A DNA stretch of 64,000 bases from Neorhizobium sp. SHOUNA12A. Lineage in GTDB: Bacteria; Pseudomonadota; Alphaproteobacteria; Rhizobiales; Rhizobiaceae. Location: the NCBI RefSeq assembly GCF_023006505.1, contig NZ_JALBGV010000014.1:36800-100799 (forward strand), read 5' to 3'. A program made the translations under genes and the position numbers. The notes under the pieces are model-generated. The model was not told the origin of the DNA, did not search any database, and saw nothing but the letters and a program-made list of their open reading frames with translations. Of this stretch, positions 52,846 to 61,911 are shown in pieces; position 1 is the stretch's first letter; each line of letters starts with the position of its first letter.

Positions 52846-53568
52846 ATGGAATTGACGAAAGCTCTTCCGGAATTCAAGTACATGACCTTCGACGTGGTCG
52901 GCACGCTCATCGATTTCGAGGGCGGTCTGACGTCCTGCCTGCAGGGCATCGCCGCCGAAGCCAATGTCGCAATCGACGGCGAAGAGGCGCTTTCCCTGTA
53001 TCGCGCCGCCCGGTATTCCGGAGACGCCGATCTTTTTCCCGACGACTTGGTGCGCGTCTATCTTGCGATTGCGCCGAAGCTCGGGCTGCCGGCAGAGGAG
53101 GCCTATGGCGTTCGCCTGCGCGATTCCGCCAAGATCTGGAAGGCTTTCCCCGACAGTGCCGCGGCGATGGCTGAGCTTGGCAGGCGTTATCGCCTGATCG
53201 CCATGACCAATGCGCGCCGCTGGGCTTTCGACTATTTCGCAGCCGCGCTCGGCAATCCGTTCTATGCCGCCTTCACTGCCGACGACACCGGTACGGAAAA
53301 GCCCGATCCGGCCTTCTTCCACAAGGTGTTCGACTTCGTTGCCAAGGATGGGGGCGACAAGAGCGACATCCTGCATGTCGCCCAGAGCCAGTATCACGAC
53401 ATCGGCGTTTCCCGCGATCTCGGCATGACGAATTGCTGGATCCAGCGTCGCCATGCGCAGCCCGGCTACGGCGGCACGATCGAGCCGTCGCAGTTCACGG
53501 AACCCGACTATCATTTCACGTCCATGGCCGGATTGGCCGAAGCCGTGAGGACCGCGCACGGCAACTGA
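52846..53568 (+). CDS. HAD hydrolase, haloacid dehalogenase type II-like (copy 2)
   Basis: A 240-residue HAD protein. The nucleophile is D16 (TFDVVGTLIDF), motif II is MTNARR and motif III K lies in TEKPDPAFF; the last motif is HVAQSQYHDIGVSRDLG. Like copy 1 it has type II dehalogenase layout without the full set of dehalogenase residues. The start MELTKALPEF was preferred; the in-frame ATG 120 bp upstream has no ribosome site. It stands just before the peptide-type ABC importer genes and may be co-transcribed with them. Confidence 0.84.
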   Translation: MELTKALPEFKYMTFDVVGTLIDFEGGLTSCLQGIAAEANVAIDGEEALSLYRAARYSGDADLFPDDLVRVYLAIAPKLGLPAEEAYGVRLRDSAKIWKAFPDSAAAMAELGRRYRLIAMTNARRWAFDYFAAALGNPFYAAFTADDTGTEKPDPAFFHKVFDFVAKDGGDKSDILHVAQSQYHDIGVSRDLGMTNCWIQRRHAQPGYGGTIEPSQFTEPDYHFTSMAGLAEAVRTAHGN

Positions 53569-53646
53569 CGGAATTCACGATTTTTCAAGCATCGGGCCAA
53601 ACCACGGAAGATGGGTTGCCCGCCAACCAGCGAAAAGGGGAATGAC

Positions 53647-55257
53647 ATGAACGACAAGATCACGAACTGGACCACGTCCGACGACGCAATGATCGAGAAC
53701 GCCATCCGCCGGGGCGCAAGCCGCCGCGAACTGCTGACGATGCTGTTGGCGGGTGGCGTCGCACTTTCCGCAGGTGGCTTGACCCTCGGCCGGGCTTCCA
53801 GCGCGGTGGCGGCCGCCCCGAAGTCAGGCGGGCATTTGAAGGCGGCAGGCTGGTCGTCGTCGACCGCCGATACACTTGACCCAGCCAAGGCATCGTTGTC
53901 GACCGACTATGTCCGCTGCTGCGCAATCTACAATCGCCTGACCTTCCTTGATAAGGCTGGCAGCGTTCAGATGGAACTCGCCGAAAGCATCAAGAGTGGA
54001 GACGCCAAGGTCTGGACCGTCAAGCTTCGCTCCGGCGTCACCTTCCACGACGGCAAGTCGCTGTCGTCGAAAGACGTCGTCTTCTCGCTGAAGCGGCATC
54101 TCGATCCTGCCGTCGGCTCCAAGGTCAACGCGATCGCCAAGCAGATCACCGACGTCAAGGACGTCGATCCGCTGACGGTCGAGATTACCCTGGCCAACCC
54201 GAATGCCGACTTGCCGACCATCCTGTCGCAGCACCATTTCATGATCGTGCAGGACGGCACGACCGACTTTTCGAAGGGCATCGGTACCGGCGCGTTCAAG
54301 ATGGAAACCTTCCAGCCGGGGGTGAAATCGATCTTCACCAAGAACCCCAACTACTTCAAGGCAGGCGGCGCCCATGTCGATTCGTTCGAGTTCTTTGCCA
54401 TCAGCGACGACAACGCACGCGTCAACGCTCTGCTTTCGGGAGACATCCATCTGGCTGCGTCGATCAAGCCGCGCTCGATGAAGCTGGTGGAAAGCCAGCC
54501 CGGCTTCGTGCTGTCGCAGACGACCTCAGGCAATTATACCGACCTCAACATCCGTCTCGATCTCGCCCCCGGCGACAAGGCCGATTTCGCGGCCGGCATG
54601 AAATATCTGATCAACCGGCAGCAGATTCAGAAATCCGTTTTGCGCGGCCTCGCCGAAATCGCAAACGACCAGCCGGTCTCCCCGGCCAGCGTCTATCATA
54701 ATGCGGAACTGAAACCGAAAGCCTACGATCCGGACAAGGCGAAGTTCCATTTCCAGAAGGCCGGCCTGCTCGGCCAGTCCATCCCGATGATCACGTCGGA
54801 AGCGCCGACCGCGGCGGTGGAAATGGCGACGATCGTCCAGCAGTCGGCCTCGGAGATCGGCATGAAGTTCGATGTTCAGCGCGTTCCGTCCGACGGCTAC
54901 TGGTCGAACTATTGGCTGAAGGCACCGGTTCACTTCGGCAACATCAATCCACGGCCAACCCCGGACATCCTGTTTTCGCTTCTCTACGCCTCCAACGCGC
55001 CGTGGAATGAAAGTCAGTACAAGTCGGAGAAATTCGATAATATGCTCGTCGAAGCGCGCGGTCTTCTCGACGAGGCCAAGCGCAAGGAAATCTACGGCCA
55101 GATGCAGGTGATGATTTCCGAGGAAGCCGGTACGGTCATCCCGGTCTACATTTCGAACGTGGATGCGATCTCGGGGAAATTGAAGGGGCTTGAAGCCAAC
55201 CCGCTCGGCGGCATGATGGGTTACGCTTTTGCCGAATACGTCTGGCTCGACGCCTGA
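53647..55257 (+). CDS. ABC transporter substrate-binding protein, peptide (SBP_bac_5) type
   Basis: A 536-residue periplasmic binding protein of the peptide/opine/nickel family. The N-terminus has twin arginines R26-R27 (GASRRELLTMLLAGG), suggesting Tat export, with cleavage near AVA|AAP. The start MNDKITNWTT has AAAAGGGG upstream. The family landmarks LTFLDKAGSVQMELAESI and the C-lobe are present. It heads an importer operon with two permeases and a fused ATPase, placed inside an amine catabolic region, so an amine-containing or opine-like ligand is more likely than ordinary peptides. Confidence 0.9.
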   Translation: MNDKITNWTTSDDAMIENAIRRGASRRELLTMLLAGGVALSAGGLTLGRASSAVAAAPKSGGHLKAAGWSSSTADTLDPAKASLSTDYVRCCAIYNRLTFLDKAGSVQMELAESIKSGDAKVWTVKLRSGVTFHDGKSLSSKDVVFSLKRHLDPAVGSKVNAIAKQITDVKDVDPLTVEITLANPNADLPTILSQHHFMIVQDGTTDFSKGIGTGAFKMETFQPGVKSIFTKNPNYFKAGGAHVDSFEFFAISDDNARVNALLSGDIHLAASIKPRSMKLVESQPGFVLSQTTSGNYTDLNIRLDLAPGDKADFAAGMKYLINRQQIQKSVLRGLAEIANDQPVSPASVYHNAELKPKAYDPDKAKFHFQKAGLLGQSIPMITSEAPTAAVEMATIVQQSASEIGMKFDVQRVPSDGYWSNYWLKAPVHFGNINPRPTPDILFSLLYASNAPWNESQYKSEKFDNMLVEARGLLDEAKRKEIYGQMQVMISEEAGTVIPVYISNVDAISGKLKGLEANPLGGMMGYAFAEYVWLDA

Positions 55258-55379
55258 GGCTTGACCCTTGGCGGCAGGGGAAGCTTCTTCTGCCGCCGCG
55301 GTTGCGCCTGATAGTACTGTCCCTGGTTCGTCCACGGATGGTGCCGGCTATCTCGAACTTTTCAGGCAAGGAAACCCTA

Positions 55380-56330
55380 TTGCGCACCTATGTCCTTGGA
55401 CTCATCACGAACCGTCTCGGCAGTTCCGCCCTGACGCTGCTGATCGTGTCCTTCGCGGTCTTTTTCGCAACGGCAATGCTTCCGGGCGATACCGCCACGA
55501 TCCTGCTCGGTCAGGCTGCGACGCCGGAAGCCGTTGCCGGCCTCAGGGCCGCAATGCATCTCGACGAACCGGCCTTCCTCCGTTTCGGGCGATGGCTCAT
55601 CGGCCTGCTGCAGGGAGATCTGGGGACCTCCTATGTCAACAATTTACCGGTCGCACAACTGATTGGGGCGCGGTTCGTCAACACGATGCGCCTTGCCGGC
55701 ATCGTCACTCTTTTTGCGGTTCCCCTGTCACTGACGCTTGGCATCACCGCCGCGATGTTTCGCGGCTCAGTCTACGACCGCATCGTCACAGTCCTGACCA
55801 TCGGCATCATCTCGGTGCCCGAGTTCATGATTGCGACATCGGCCGTGCTCTTGTTCTCCGTCTATCTCAAATGGCTGCCGGCATTGTCTTTCACCAGCGA
55901 TGTCACATCCTTCTGGCAGGTGCTGAAGATCTACGCCATGCCGGTCTTCACGCTCACCTTCGTCGTCTCGGCCCAGATGATCCGCATGACCCGCGCCGCC
56001 GTCATCGATACGATCAACACCCCCTATGTGGAGGCCGCGATCCTCAAGGGCGCGTCACGCTGGCGTGCAGTCCTGCTACACGCACTGCCGAACGCGGTCG
56101 GCCCGATCGCCAATGCGATTGCGCTTTCGCTCTCCTACCTGGTCGGCGGCGTCATCATCGTCGAGACGATCTTCAACTATCCCGGCGTCGCGAAGCTGAT
56201 GGTCGATGGCGTCTCCACCCGGGATCTCCCGCTCATTCAATCCTGCGCCATCATTTTCTGCGTCGGCTACCTCGCACTCATCACATTCGCCGACATTGTT
56301 GCAATCCTTGCCAATCCGAGGGTGCGCTGA
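55380..56330 (+). CDS. ABC transporter permease, DppB type
   Basis: A 316-residue inner-membrane permease. The family motif near the N-terminus (FAVFFATAMLPGDTATILLG, split) and GDLGTSYVNNLPV are present, followed by the EAA loop (YVEAAILKGASRWRAVLLHALPN). The start is taken as TTG at 55380 because AAGGAAA lies 5-6 nt upstream; an ATG at 55338 lacks such a site. It is 122 bp after the binding-protein gene and 2 bp before the second permease. Confidence 0.86.
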   Translation: MRTYVLGLITNRLGSSALTLLIVSFAVFFATAMLPGDTATILLGQAATPEAVAGLRAAMHLDEPAFLRFGRWLIGLLQGDLGTSYVNNLPVAQLIGARFVNTMRLAGIVTLFAVPLSLTLGITAAMFRGSVYDRIVTVLTIGIISVPEFMIATSAVLLFSVYLKWLPALSFTSDVTSFWQVLKIYAMPVFTLTFVVSAQMIRMTRAAVIDTINTPYVEAAILKGASRWRAVLLHALPNAVGPIANAIALSLSYLVGGVIIVETIFNYPGVAKLMVDGVSTRDLPLIQSCAIIFCVGYLALITFADIVAILANPRVR

Positions 56331-56332
56331 CC

Positions 56333-57175
56333 ATGACGACGTCCACGACACTGGGCCGCAGAGTAAGTTATCGTTTCAGCTGGGTTGGGATGATCGGCTT
56401 TACGATCATTCTCTTCTGGGCGGTTATCGCCCTTCTCGCGCCCCATATCATTCCGTATCCCGTCGGCGAGATCATCGACGACGACTATTTCGGCCCGATC
56501 AGCAGCAAACTGCTTCTCGGCTCCGACTATCTGGGCCGGGACATGTTCTCGCGCATCATCATGGGCGCCCGCTACACGGTCGGCATCTCGCTTGCCGCCG
56601 TCTGTCTCGCGTGTTTCAGTGGTGCCGCGCTCGGCATGGCGGCTGCCGTCATTGGTGGCTGGTTCGATACGCTGCTGAGCCGGTTGCTCGACGCGCTCAA
56701 CTCAATTCCAAGCAAGCTTTCCGGTCTGGTCGTCGCTGCCGCCGTCGGGTCGTCGCTTCCCGTGCTGATCATCATGCTCGCGGTGATCTACACGCCCGGC
56801 GCCTACCGGTTTGCGCGGTCGCTTGCCGTAAACGTCAATACGATGGATTACATCACGGTTGCCCGGACCCGTGGCGAGGGCATTCCTTATGTCGTCTTTT
56901 CGGAAATCCTGCCGAACATCACGGGGCCGCTGCTTGCCGATTTCGGCATCCGCTTCGTGTTCATCGTCCTCCTTCTCTCCGGGCTTTCCTTCCTCGGCCT
57001 CGGCGTCCAGCCGCCTTATGCGGATTGGGGAGCGCTGGTTCACGAGAATATCGGTGGCCTGCCATTCGGGGCGCCCGCCGTCATCGTTCCCTCGCTGGCG
57101 ATTGCGAGCCTCACCATCAGCGTCAACCTGCTGATCGACAATCTGCCCAAGAAGATTCGCGATCGGAGCGCGTGA
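56333..57175 (+). CDS. ABC transporter permease, DppC type
   Basis: A 280-residue inner-membrane permease starting MTTSTTLGRRVSY. LLGSDYLGRDMFSRIIMGAR is the DppC/NikC hallmark and the EAA loop is ITVARTRGEGIPYVVFSEILP in part. It starts 2 bp after the DppB-type gene and ends directly before the ATPase start. A much longer open frame upstream in the same phase is a shadow of the DppB gene. Confidence 0.9.
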   Translation: MTTSTTLGRRVSYRFSWVGMIGFTIILFWAVIALLAPHIIPYPVGEIIDDDYFGPISSKLLLGSDYLGRDMFSRIIMGARYTVGISLAAVCLACFSGAALGMAAAVIGGWFDTLLSRLLDALNSIPSKLSGLVVAAAVGSSLPVLIIMLAVIYTPGAYRFARSLAVNVNTMDYITVARTRGEGIPYVVFSEILPNITGPLLADFGIRFVFIVLLLSGLSFLGLGVQPPYADWGALVHENIGGLPFGAPAVIVPSLAIASLTISVNLLIDNLPKKIRDRSA

Positions 57176-58834
57176 ATGGAAAATCTCGTTGAAATCCGCG
57201 ATCTGAGGGTAGAGGCAACGACCGATGCGGGCCGCCGCATCGAGATTATCAAAGGCGTCGACCTCGATGTCGCGCCCGGCGAAATCGTCGCCCTGATCGG
57301 TGAAAGCGGATCGGGCAAGACGACGATCGCGCTGACGATCATGGGTTATGCCCGCCCCGGCTGTCGGATCTCGAGCGGCAGCATCACGGTGGCCGGCAAG
57401 GACATGATGACGCTGAGCGAGCGTCAGCGCGCACATGTGCGCGGCCTCGAGGTCTCCTATGTGCCGCAGTCCGCCGCGGCCGCATTCAACCCGTCGAAGC
57501 GCATCATCGACCAAGTCGTCGAAGTGACGCGCATCCATCGGCTGATGCCGCTAGCGCAGGCCAGAGAGAAGGCAATTTCCCTGTTTCGGGCGCTTTCGCT
57601 GCCCAATCCCGAGGAAATCGGCAACCGTTATCCGCATCAGGTTTCCGGTGGCCAGTTGCAGCGTCTTGCCGCCGCGATGGCGCTTATCGCCGATCCGAAG
57701 CTCGTCATATTCGACGAGCCGACCACCGCGCTCGACGTGACAACCCAGATCGAGGTGTTGCGGGCCTTCAAGGCCGTGATGAAGAAAAGCGGCATTGCCG
57801 GCGTCTATGTGTCCCACGATCTGGCGGTCGTCGCACAGATCGCCGATCGCATCGTCGTGCTGCGGGGCGGCGATGTGCAGGAAGTCGGCAGCACCGCCGA
57901 TATCCTGTCCGATGCCAAGCATCCCTATACGCGCGAGCTGCTTTCGGCCTTTGAACCGAAATCTCGCGGCGAAAGCGTCGTTGTTGCAGCGCGGGAACAC
58001 GCGCCACTCCTGAAGGTCAATGGCCTGATCGCCGGCTACGGCCCGATCCAGGCCGACGGTCTGCCGCTCGTCAAGGCCGTGCAGGAGGCAAGCCTCTCCC
58101 TGGAACGAGGCCGCAATCTCGGCATCATCGGTGAATCCGGCTGCGGCAAGTCCACGCTTGCTCGCTCGATTGCCGGTATCCTGCCCGCATCAGCCGGTCA
58201 ACTGACCCTCGACGGGCGCGAACTTGCCCGCTCCGCCCGGCAGAGAAGCCGGGAGCAATTGCGCGAATTGCAGATCGTCTTCCAGCATGCGGACACCTCG
58301 CTCAATCCGGCCAAAACGATCGAGGAAATTCTCGGACGGCCGCTGAAATTCTACCACGGCATGAAAGGCAAGGTCCGGGACGCTCGGATCGACGCGCTTC
58401 TCGACATGGTCCGCCTGCCGAAGACGCTTCGCAGCCGAACCCCCGCCGAGCTCTCAGGCGGCCAGAAACAGCGCGTCAATTTTGCCCGAGCGCTCGCCGC
58501 CGAGCCGAAACTGATCGTCTGCGACGAGATCACCTCCGCCCTCGACACCGTCGTTGCTGCGGCTGTCATCGATCTCCTGAAGGAAATGCAGCGGGAGCTT
58601 TCCCTCTCTTACATCTTCATCAGCCACGATCTGTCGGTTGTCGAAGCGATCTGCGACGAGATCGTCGTGATGTATAACGGCCGCAAGGTCGAGGCAATCA
58701 CGCCTGCAATCTCAAAGATCCCGCAGCACCCCTATTCGAAACTGCTGTTCTCGTCCGTGCCGAAGCTCGATCCAGGCTGGCTCGATGGCCTGGAGCGTGA
58801 TCCCGAGCTCGTTAAAACCTATGTGCACGGCTGA
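57176..58834 (+). CDS. Fused dipeptide-type ABC ATP-binding protein (DppD-DppF)
   Basis: A 552-residue double ATPase. NBD 1: Walker A GESGSGKTT (42-50), signature VSGGQLQR, Walker B LVIFDEPTTALD. NBD 2: Walker A GESGCGKST (319-327), signature LSGGQKQR, Walker B LIVCDEITSALD. All motifs are intact. It begins 1 bp after the permease stop and closes the importer operon, so unlike the riboswitch operon this one is complete. It powers uptake of the ligand bound by the protein of 53647-55257. Confidence 0.93.
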   Translation: MENLVEIRDLRVEATTDAGRRIEIIKGVDLDVAPGEIVALIGESGSGKTTIALTIMGYARPGCRISSGSITVAGKDMMTLSERQRAHVRGLEVSYVPQSAAAAFNPSKRIIDQVVEVTRIHRLMPLAQAREKAISLFRALSLPNPEEIGNRYPHQVSGGQLQRLAAAMALIADPKLVIFDEPTTALDVTTQIEVLRAFKAVMKKSGIAGVYVSHDLAVVAQIADRIVVLRGGDVQEVGSTADILSDAKHPYTRELLSAFEPKSRGESVVVAAREHAPLLKVNGLIAGYGPIQADGLPLVKAVQEASLSLERGRNLGIIGESGCGKSTLARSIAGILPASAGQLTLDGRELARSARQRSREQLRELQIVFQHADTSLNPAKTIEEILGRPLKFYHGMKGKVRDARIDALLDMVRLPKTLRSRTPAELSGGQKQRVNFARALAAEPKLIVCDEITSALDTVVAAAVIDLLKEMQRELSLSYIFISHDLSVVEAICDEIVVMYNGRKVEAITPAISKIPQHPYSKLLFSSVPKLDPGWLDGLERDPELVKTYVHG

Positions 58835-58892
58835 GGCGGCAATTGCCGTCTCATTTCCGCGGACAATAATTATTGGCTGGGAGCATGTACGG

Positions 58893-59369
58893 CTATACCA
58901 GAAACAGGCTGGTAAGCGGCATATGCGCTTTGACGATCGGCGACTTCAGGACAACGAAGCTGAAATATTTGTCGATGCCGATATCCATATCGGTCAGCCG
59001 TTCCATGATCGTCTGATATTCGCCGATACCGGCGGTGACGAACTTGAGCATATAGTCGTATCCCCCCGACACCAGGTGGCATTCGATCACCTGGTCGACT
59101 TTCTCCACGGCTGCGAGAAACCGCGCGAAGTCGATCTGGCGATGGTTTTTGAGCGTGACCTCGGTGAAGACCGTCAGGGTCTGGCCAAGCTTGCCGATAT
59201 TGATCTGGGCCGAATAGCCCTGGATATAACCTTCCAGCTGAAGCTTCTTGACGCGCATCAGGCAAGGGCTGGGTGAAAGATTGACCAGTTCGGCAAGCTC
59301 GACATTGGTGATGCGGCCGTTCTTCTGCAGCTCATAGAGGATCTTGATGTCGATACGATCAAGCTTCAC
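58893..59369 (-). CDS. Lrp/AsnC-family transcriptional regulator
   Basis: A 158-residue Lrp/AsnC regulator. The N-terminal HTH is KILYELQKNGRITNVELAEL followed by PSPCLMRVKKLQLEGYI; the C-terminal RAM domain (about 70-150) senses amino acids. It starts at GTG 59369 with GGGAG 9 nt upstream. It is divergent from the DadA-like oxidase gene, sharing a 236-bp region, and convergent with the ABC importer, so it is the best candidate for amino-acid-responsive control of this end of the region. Confidence 0.93.
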   Translation of the reverse strand: MKLDRIDIKILYELQKNGRITNVELAELVNLSPSPCLMRVKKLQLEGYIQGYSAQINIGKLGQTLTVFTEVTLKNHRQIDFARFLAAVEKVDQVIECHLVSGGYDYMLKFVTAGIGEYQTIMERLTDMDIGIDKYFSFVVLKSPIVKAHMPLTSLFLV

Positions 59370-59605
59370 GTGTGGACATCTCCCAAGGCCAGCAGCATTT
59401 TATGCCGCGAAAGTTCGAGATCGACTTTAACACTATGGCTTCTCTTGTCTATTTCATTCTGCGCAGGGACGGCCAGCACAATAAATCGCATTATCGGTTA
59501 AGGGCGGAATCTTGTGCTGTTCGAAGGCTGTGTGCGGTAACCTCGGCGCGGACCGCGCCATTATGCTGAGGCATCGATCCGGTTGCGCCCAGGAGATTGA
59601 ATATC

Positions 59606-60931
59606 ATGCCAGCACCGCTCACGCTCGTCGAAACCGATGCCGGATTGCCGCGTTCCGCCGACGCTGTCGTGATCGGTGCCGGTATCGTCGGCGTCTTCAC
59701 GGCTTATTATCTCGCCAGACGCGGCCTGAAGGTGGCGCTCATCGAAAAGGGGCGGATCGGCGCCGAGCAATCGAGCCGCAATTGGGGCTGGTGCCGGCAG
59801 CAGAACCGCGATGCGCGCGAACTTCCGATGGCGACCAAAAGCCTCGACCTGTGGGAACGCTTCGCCGCCGAGACCGGCGAGGATACCGGCTTCCGGCGCT
59901 GCGGCCTCCTCTATCTCAGCGATAACGAGGAAGAGCTGGCAGGCTGGGCGCGCTGGCGGGATTTCGCCGGCACGGTGGGCGTCACCACCCACATGCTCGA
60001 CAGTGCCGAGGCGACCGAGCGCGGCAAGGCGACAGGCCGCACCTGGAAGGGCGGCGTGTTCTCCCCGACGGACGGGACGGCGGATCCCGCCAATGCCGCC
60101 CCGGCGGTTGCCCGCGCGATCGTGAAGCTGGGCGGGACAGTGCTCCAGAATTGCGCAGCGCGCGGCATCGAGACGGAAGGCGGCAAGCTTTCGGCTGTCG
60201 TAACCGAACACGGCACGATCCGAACCAAGGTCGCCATCCTGGCTGGCGGCGCCTGGGCGTCGTCCTTCTGCCGCCAGCTCGGCATTCGTTTCCCGCAAGC
60301 CTCGATCCGCTCCTCCATTCTCTCCGTCGGTCCCGGTGAGGGAAACCTGCCGGACGCGCTCCATACCGCCCGCGTCTCGGTAACCCGCCGCGGTGACGGC
60401 GGCCACACGCTCGCCATCAGCGGGCGTGGACGGATCGACCTGACGGCCCAGACCATGCGTTTCGCGGCACAGTTCCTGCCGATGTTCATGCGCCGCTGGC
60501 GCAGCCTGTCGCCCGGCGGCCTCGAAGGTCTGCGCAGCGGCCACGAAGGCATGGCCCGCTGGCAGCTCGACCGACCGACGCCGATGGAGCATATGCGCAT
60601 CCTCGATCCGGCCGTCGACGCGAGCACGATCAAGCTGACATATGAGCGCGCCGTCGAATTGCTGCCGGCGATCGGCGGGCGCCGCATCACTGCGAGCTGG
60701 GCCGGTTATATCGATTCGACGCCGGACGGGGTTCCGGCGATCGGCGAAGTCGCGAGCGTTCCGGGTTTCATCCTGGCTGCGGGGTTCAGCGGCCACGGTT
60801 TTGGTATCGGACCCGGCGCCGGCCACCTGATCGCCGACATCGTCACCGCCGCCACTCCAATCGTCGATCCGCTTCCGTATCGTCCGAAGCGTTTCGAGAC
60901 GTCCGCCTGGGGCAAGGTGGCGGATTTCTGA
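59606..60931 (+). CDS. FAD-dependent oxidoreductase (DadA/HcnC-like)
   Basis: A 441-residue DAO-family flavoprotein. FAD motif GAGIVG is at 24-29 and the SSRNWGWCRQQNRDARE segment follows the ribose-binding glutamate. The C-terminal AAGFSGHGFGIGPGAG closes the FAD site. ATG 59606 is preferred over TTG 59597 because AGGAG is too close to the TTG. The type fits the catalytic subunit of three-part oxidases (HcnC, opine oxidase), and genes for HcnB-like and HcnA-like partners lie 1 kb downstream. Substrate: an amino acid, opine or amine; not resolved. Confidence 0.87.
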   Translation: MPAPLTLVETDAGLPRSADAVVIGAGIVGVFTAYYLARRGLKVALIEKGRIGAEQSSRNWGWCRQQNRDARELPMATKSLDLWERFAAETGEDTGFRRCGLLYLSDNEEELAGWARWRDFAGTVGVTTHMLDSAEATERGKATGRTWKGGVFSPTDGTADPANAAPAVARAIVKLGGTVLQNCAARGIETEGGKLSAVVTEHGTIRTKVAILAGGAWASSFCRQLGIRFPQASIRSSILSVGPGEGNLPDALHTARVSVTRRGDGGHTLAISGRGRIDLTAQTMRFAAQFLPMFMRRWRSLSPGGLEGLRSGHEGMARWQLDRPTPMEHMRILDPAVDASTIKLTYERAVELLPAIGGRRITASWAGYIDSTPDGVPAIGEVASVPGFILAAGFSGHGFGIGPGAGHLIADIVTAATPIVDPLPYRPKRFETSAWGKVADF

Positions 60932-60978
60932 TCTTGGGGCCTATGGACTAGAGTGAAACCCGCGAACCAAAGGACACG

Positions 60979-61893
60979 GTGACCCGGATGCAGGCACGCC
61001 AGCTCGAGGTATTCTGCATGCTCATGCGGACCGGGACGGTGACCGGTGCTGCGGCGATGCTCAACATATCGCAGCCGGCGCTCAGCCAGATCCTGCTGCA
61101 TGCCGAGGACCAGCTGGGCTTCAAGCTTTTCAACCGGCTCCGCGGAAAGCTGGTTCCAACCCGGGAGGCCGAAGAGCTTTATCCGGAATGCGAGCGGATT
61201 TTTTCCGAACTCAGTGCCCTTCGCCGACGCACCACGGACATGCGTTTCGGCCGCACCGGGCTGATCCGGATCGCCGCGTCAGCACCGCCGGCGATGTCGA
61301 TCGTACCCAAGGCGCTTCTGTCGTTCCGTGCGGCCCATCCTGATATCGTCGTGCGCTCGCTGATCGCCCCGCTGGTCAACGTCGTCGACATGATCCGCGA
61401 CGGCGACGCGCCGCTCGGAATCGTGATGAACAACACGGCCCGTCCGGGTATCGACGTGGAGACACTCGGGCACACGCAACTTGTCTGCATCGTCCCTGAA
61501 CACCATCGGCTGGCCGAACTGGATCGGATCGGTTTTGCCGACCTACAGAACGAGACTTTGATCTCCTACCGGGCCGGCACGCTGCCGGGCCGGCTTCTGA
61601 TCAGCGCCGCGGCCGCGGAAAAGCAAATATTCAACCCGGCGATCGAGATCGATATCTCGATTACCGCCCTGCCCTTCGTTCGCGACGGCTTTGGTGTCGC
61701 AATCGTCGATCGGCTCCTGCCATGGCAGCAGTTTCCGGGGCTTGTCCTTCGGCCGCTGCAGCAGAAGATTTCCGTGCCGATCGCCTTGCTCACCAGCCGG
61801 GACCGCCCGTTGACGGGAAGCCATCTCGCCATGCGCGACGATCTTCGGGAGGCCTGTGCCAGCGTCCTGAAGGCCGGTGGTTTGGAATCTTAG
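60979..61893 (+). CDS. LysR-family transcriptional regulator
   Basis: A 304-residue LysR regulator. The winged HTH is in the first 60 residues (ARQLEVFCMLMRTGTVTGAA, then ISQPALSQILLHAEDQLGFKLF). The C-terminal LysR substrate domain follows. It starts at GTG 60979 with AGGA upstream; ATG 60988 is an alternative. It lies between the DadA/HcnC-like gene and the convergent hcnB-like operon and could control both. Confidence 0.9.
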   Translation: MTRMQARQLEVFCMLMRTGTVTGAAAMLNISQPALSQILLHAEDQLGFKLFNRLRGKLVPTREAEELYPECERIFSELSALRRRTTDMRFGRTGLIRIAASAPPAMSIVPKALLSFRAAHPDIVVRSLIAPLVNVVDMIRDGDAPLGIVMNNTARPGIDVETLGHTQLVCIVPEHHRLAELDRIGFADLQNETLISYRAGTLPGRLLISAAAAEKQIFNPAIEIDISITALPFVRDGFGVAIVDRLLPWQQFPGLVLRPLQQKISVPIALLTSRDRPLTGSHLAMRDDLREACASVLKAGGLES

Positions 61894-61911
61894 GCATCTC
61901 GGCCGAGCCGG

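Noticed and set aside
55268..56332. Upstream extension of the DppC-type permease frame
   Set aside because: It lies in another phase of the DppB gene; the permease start MTTSTTLGRR is 2 bp after the DppB stop.
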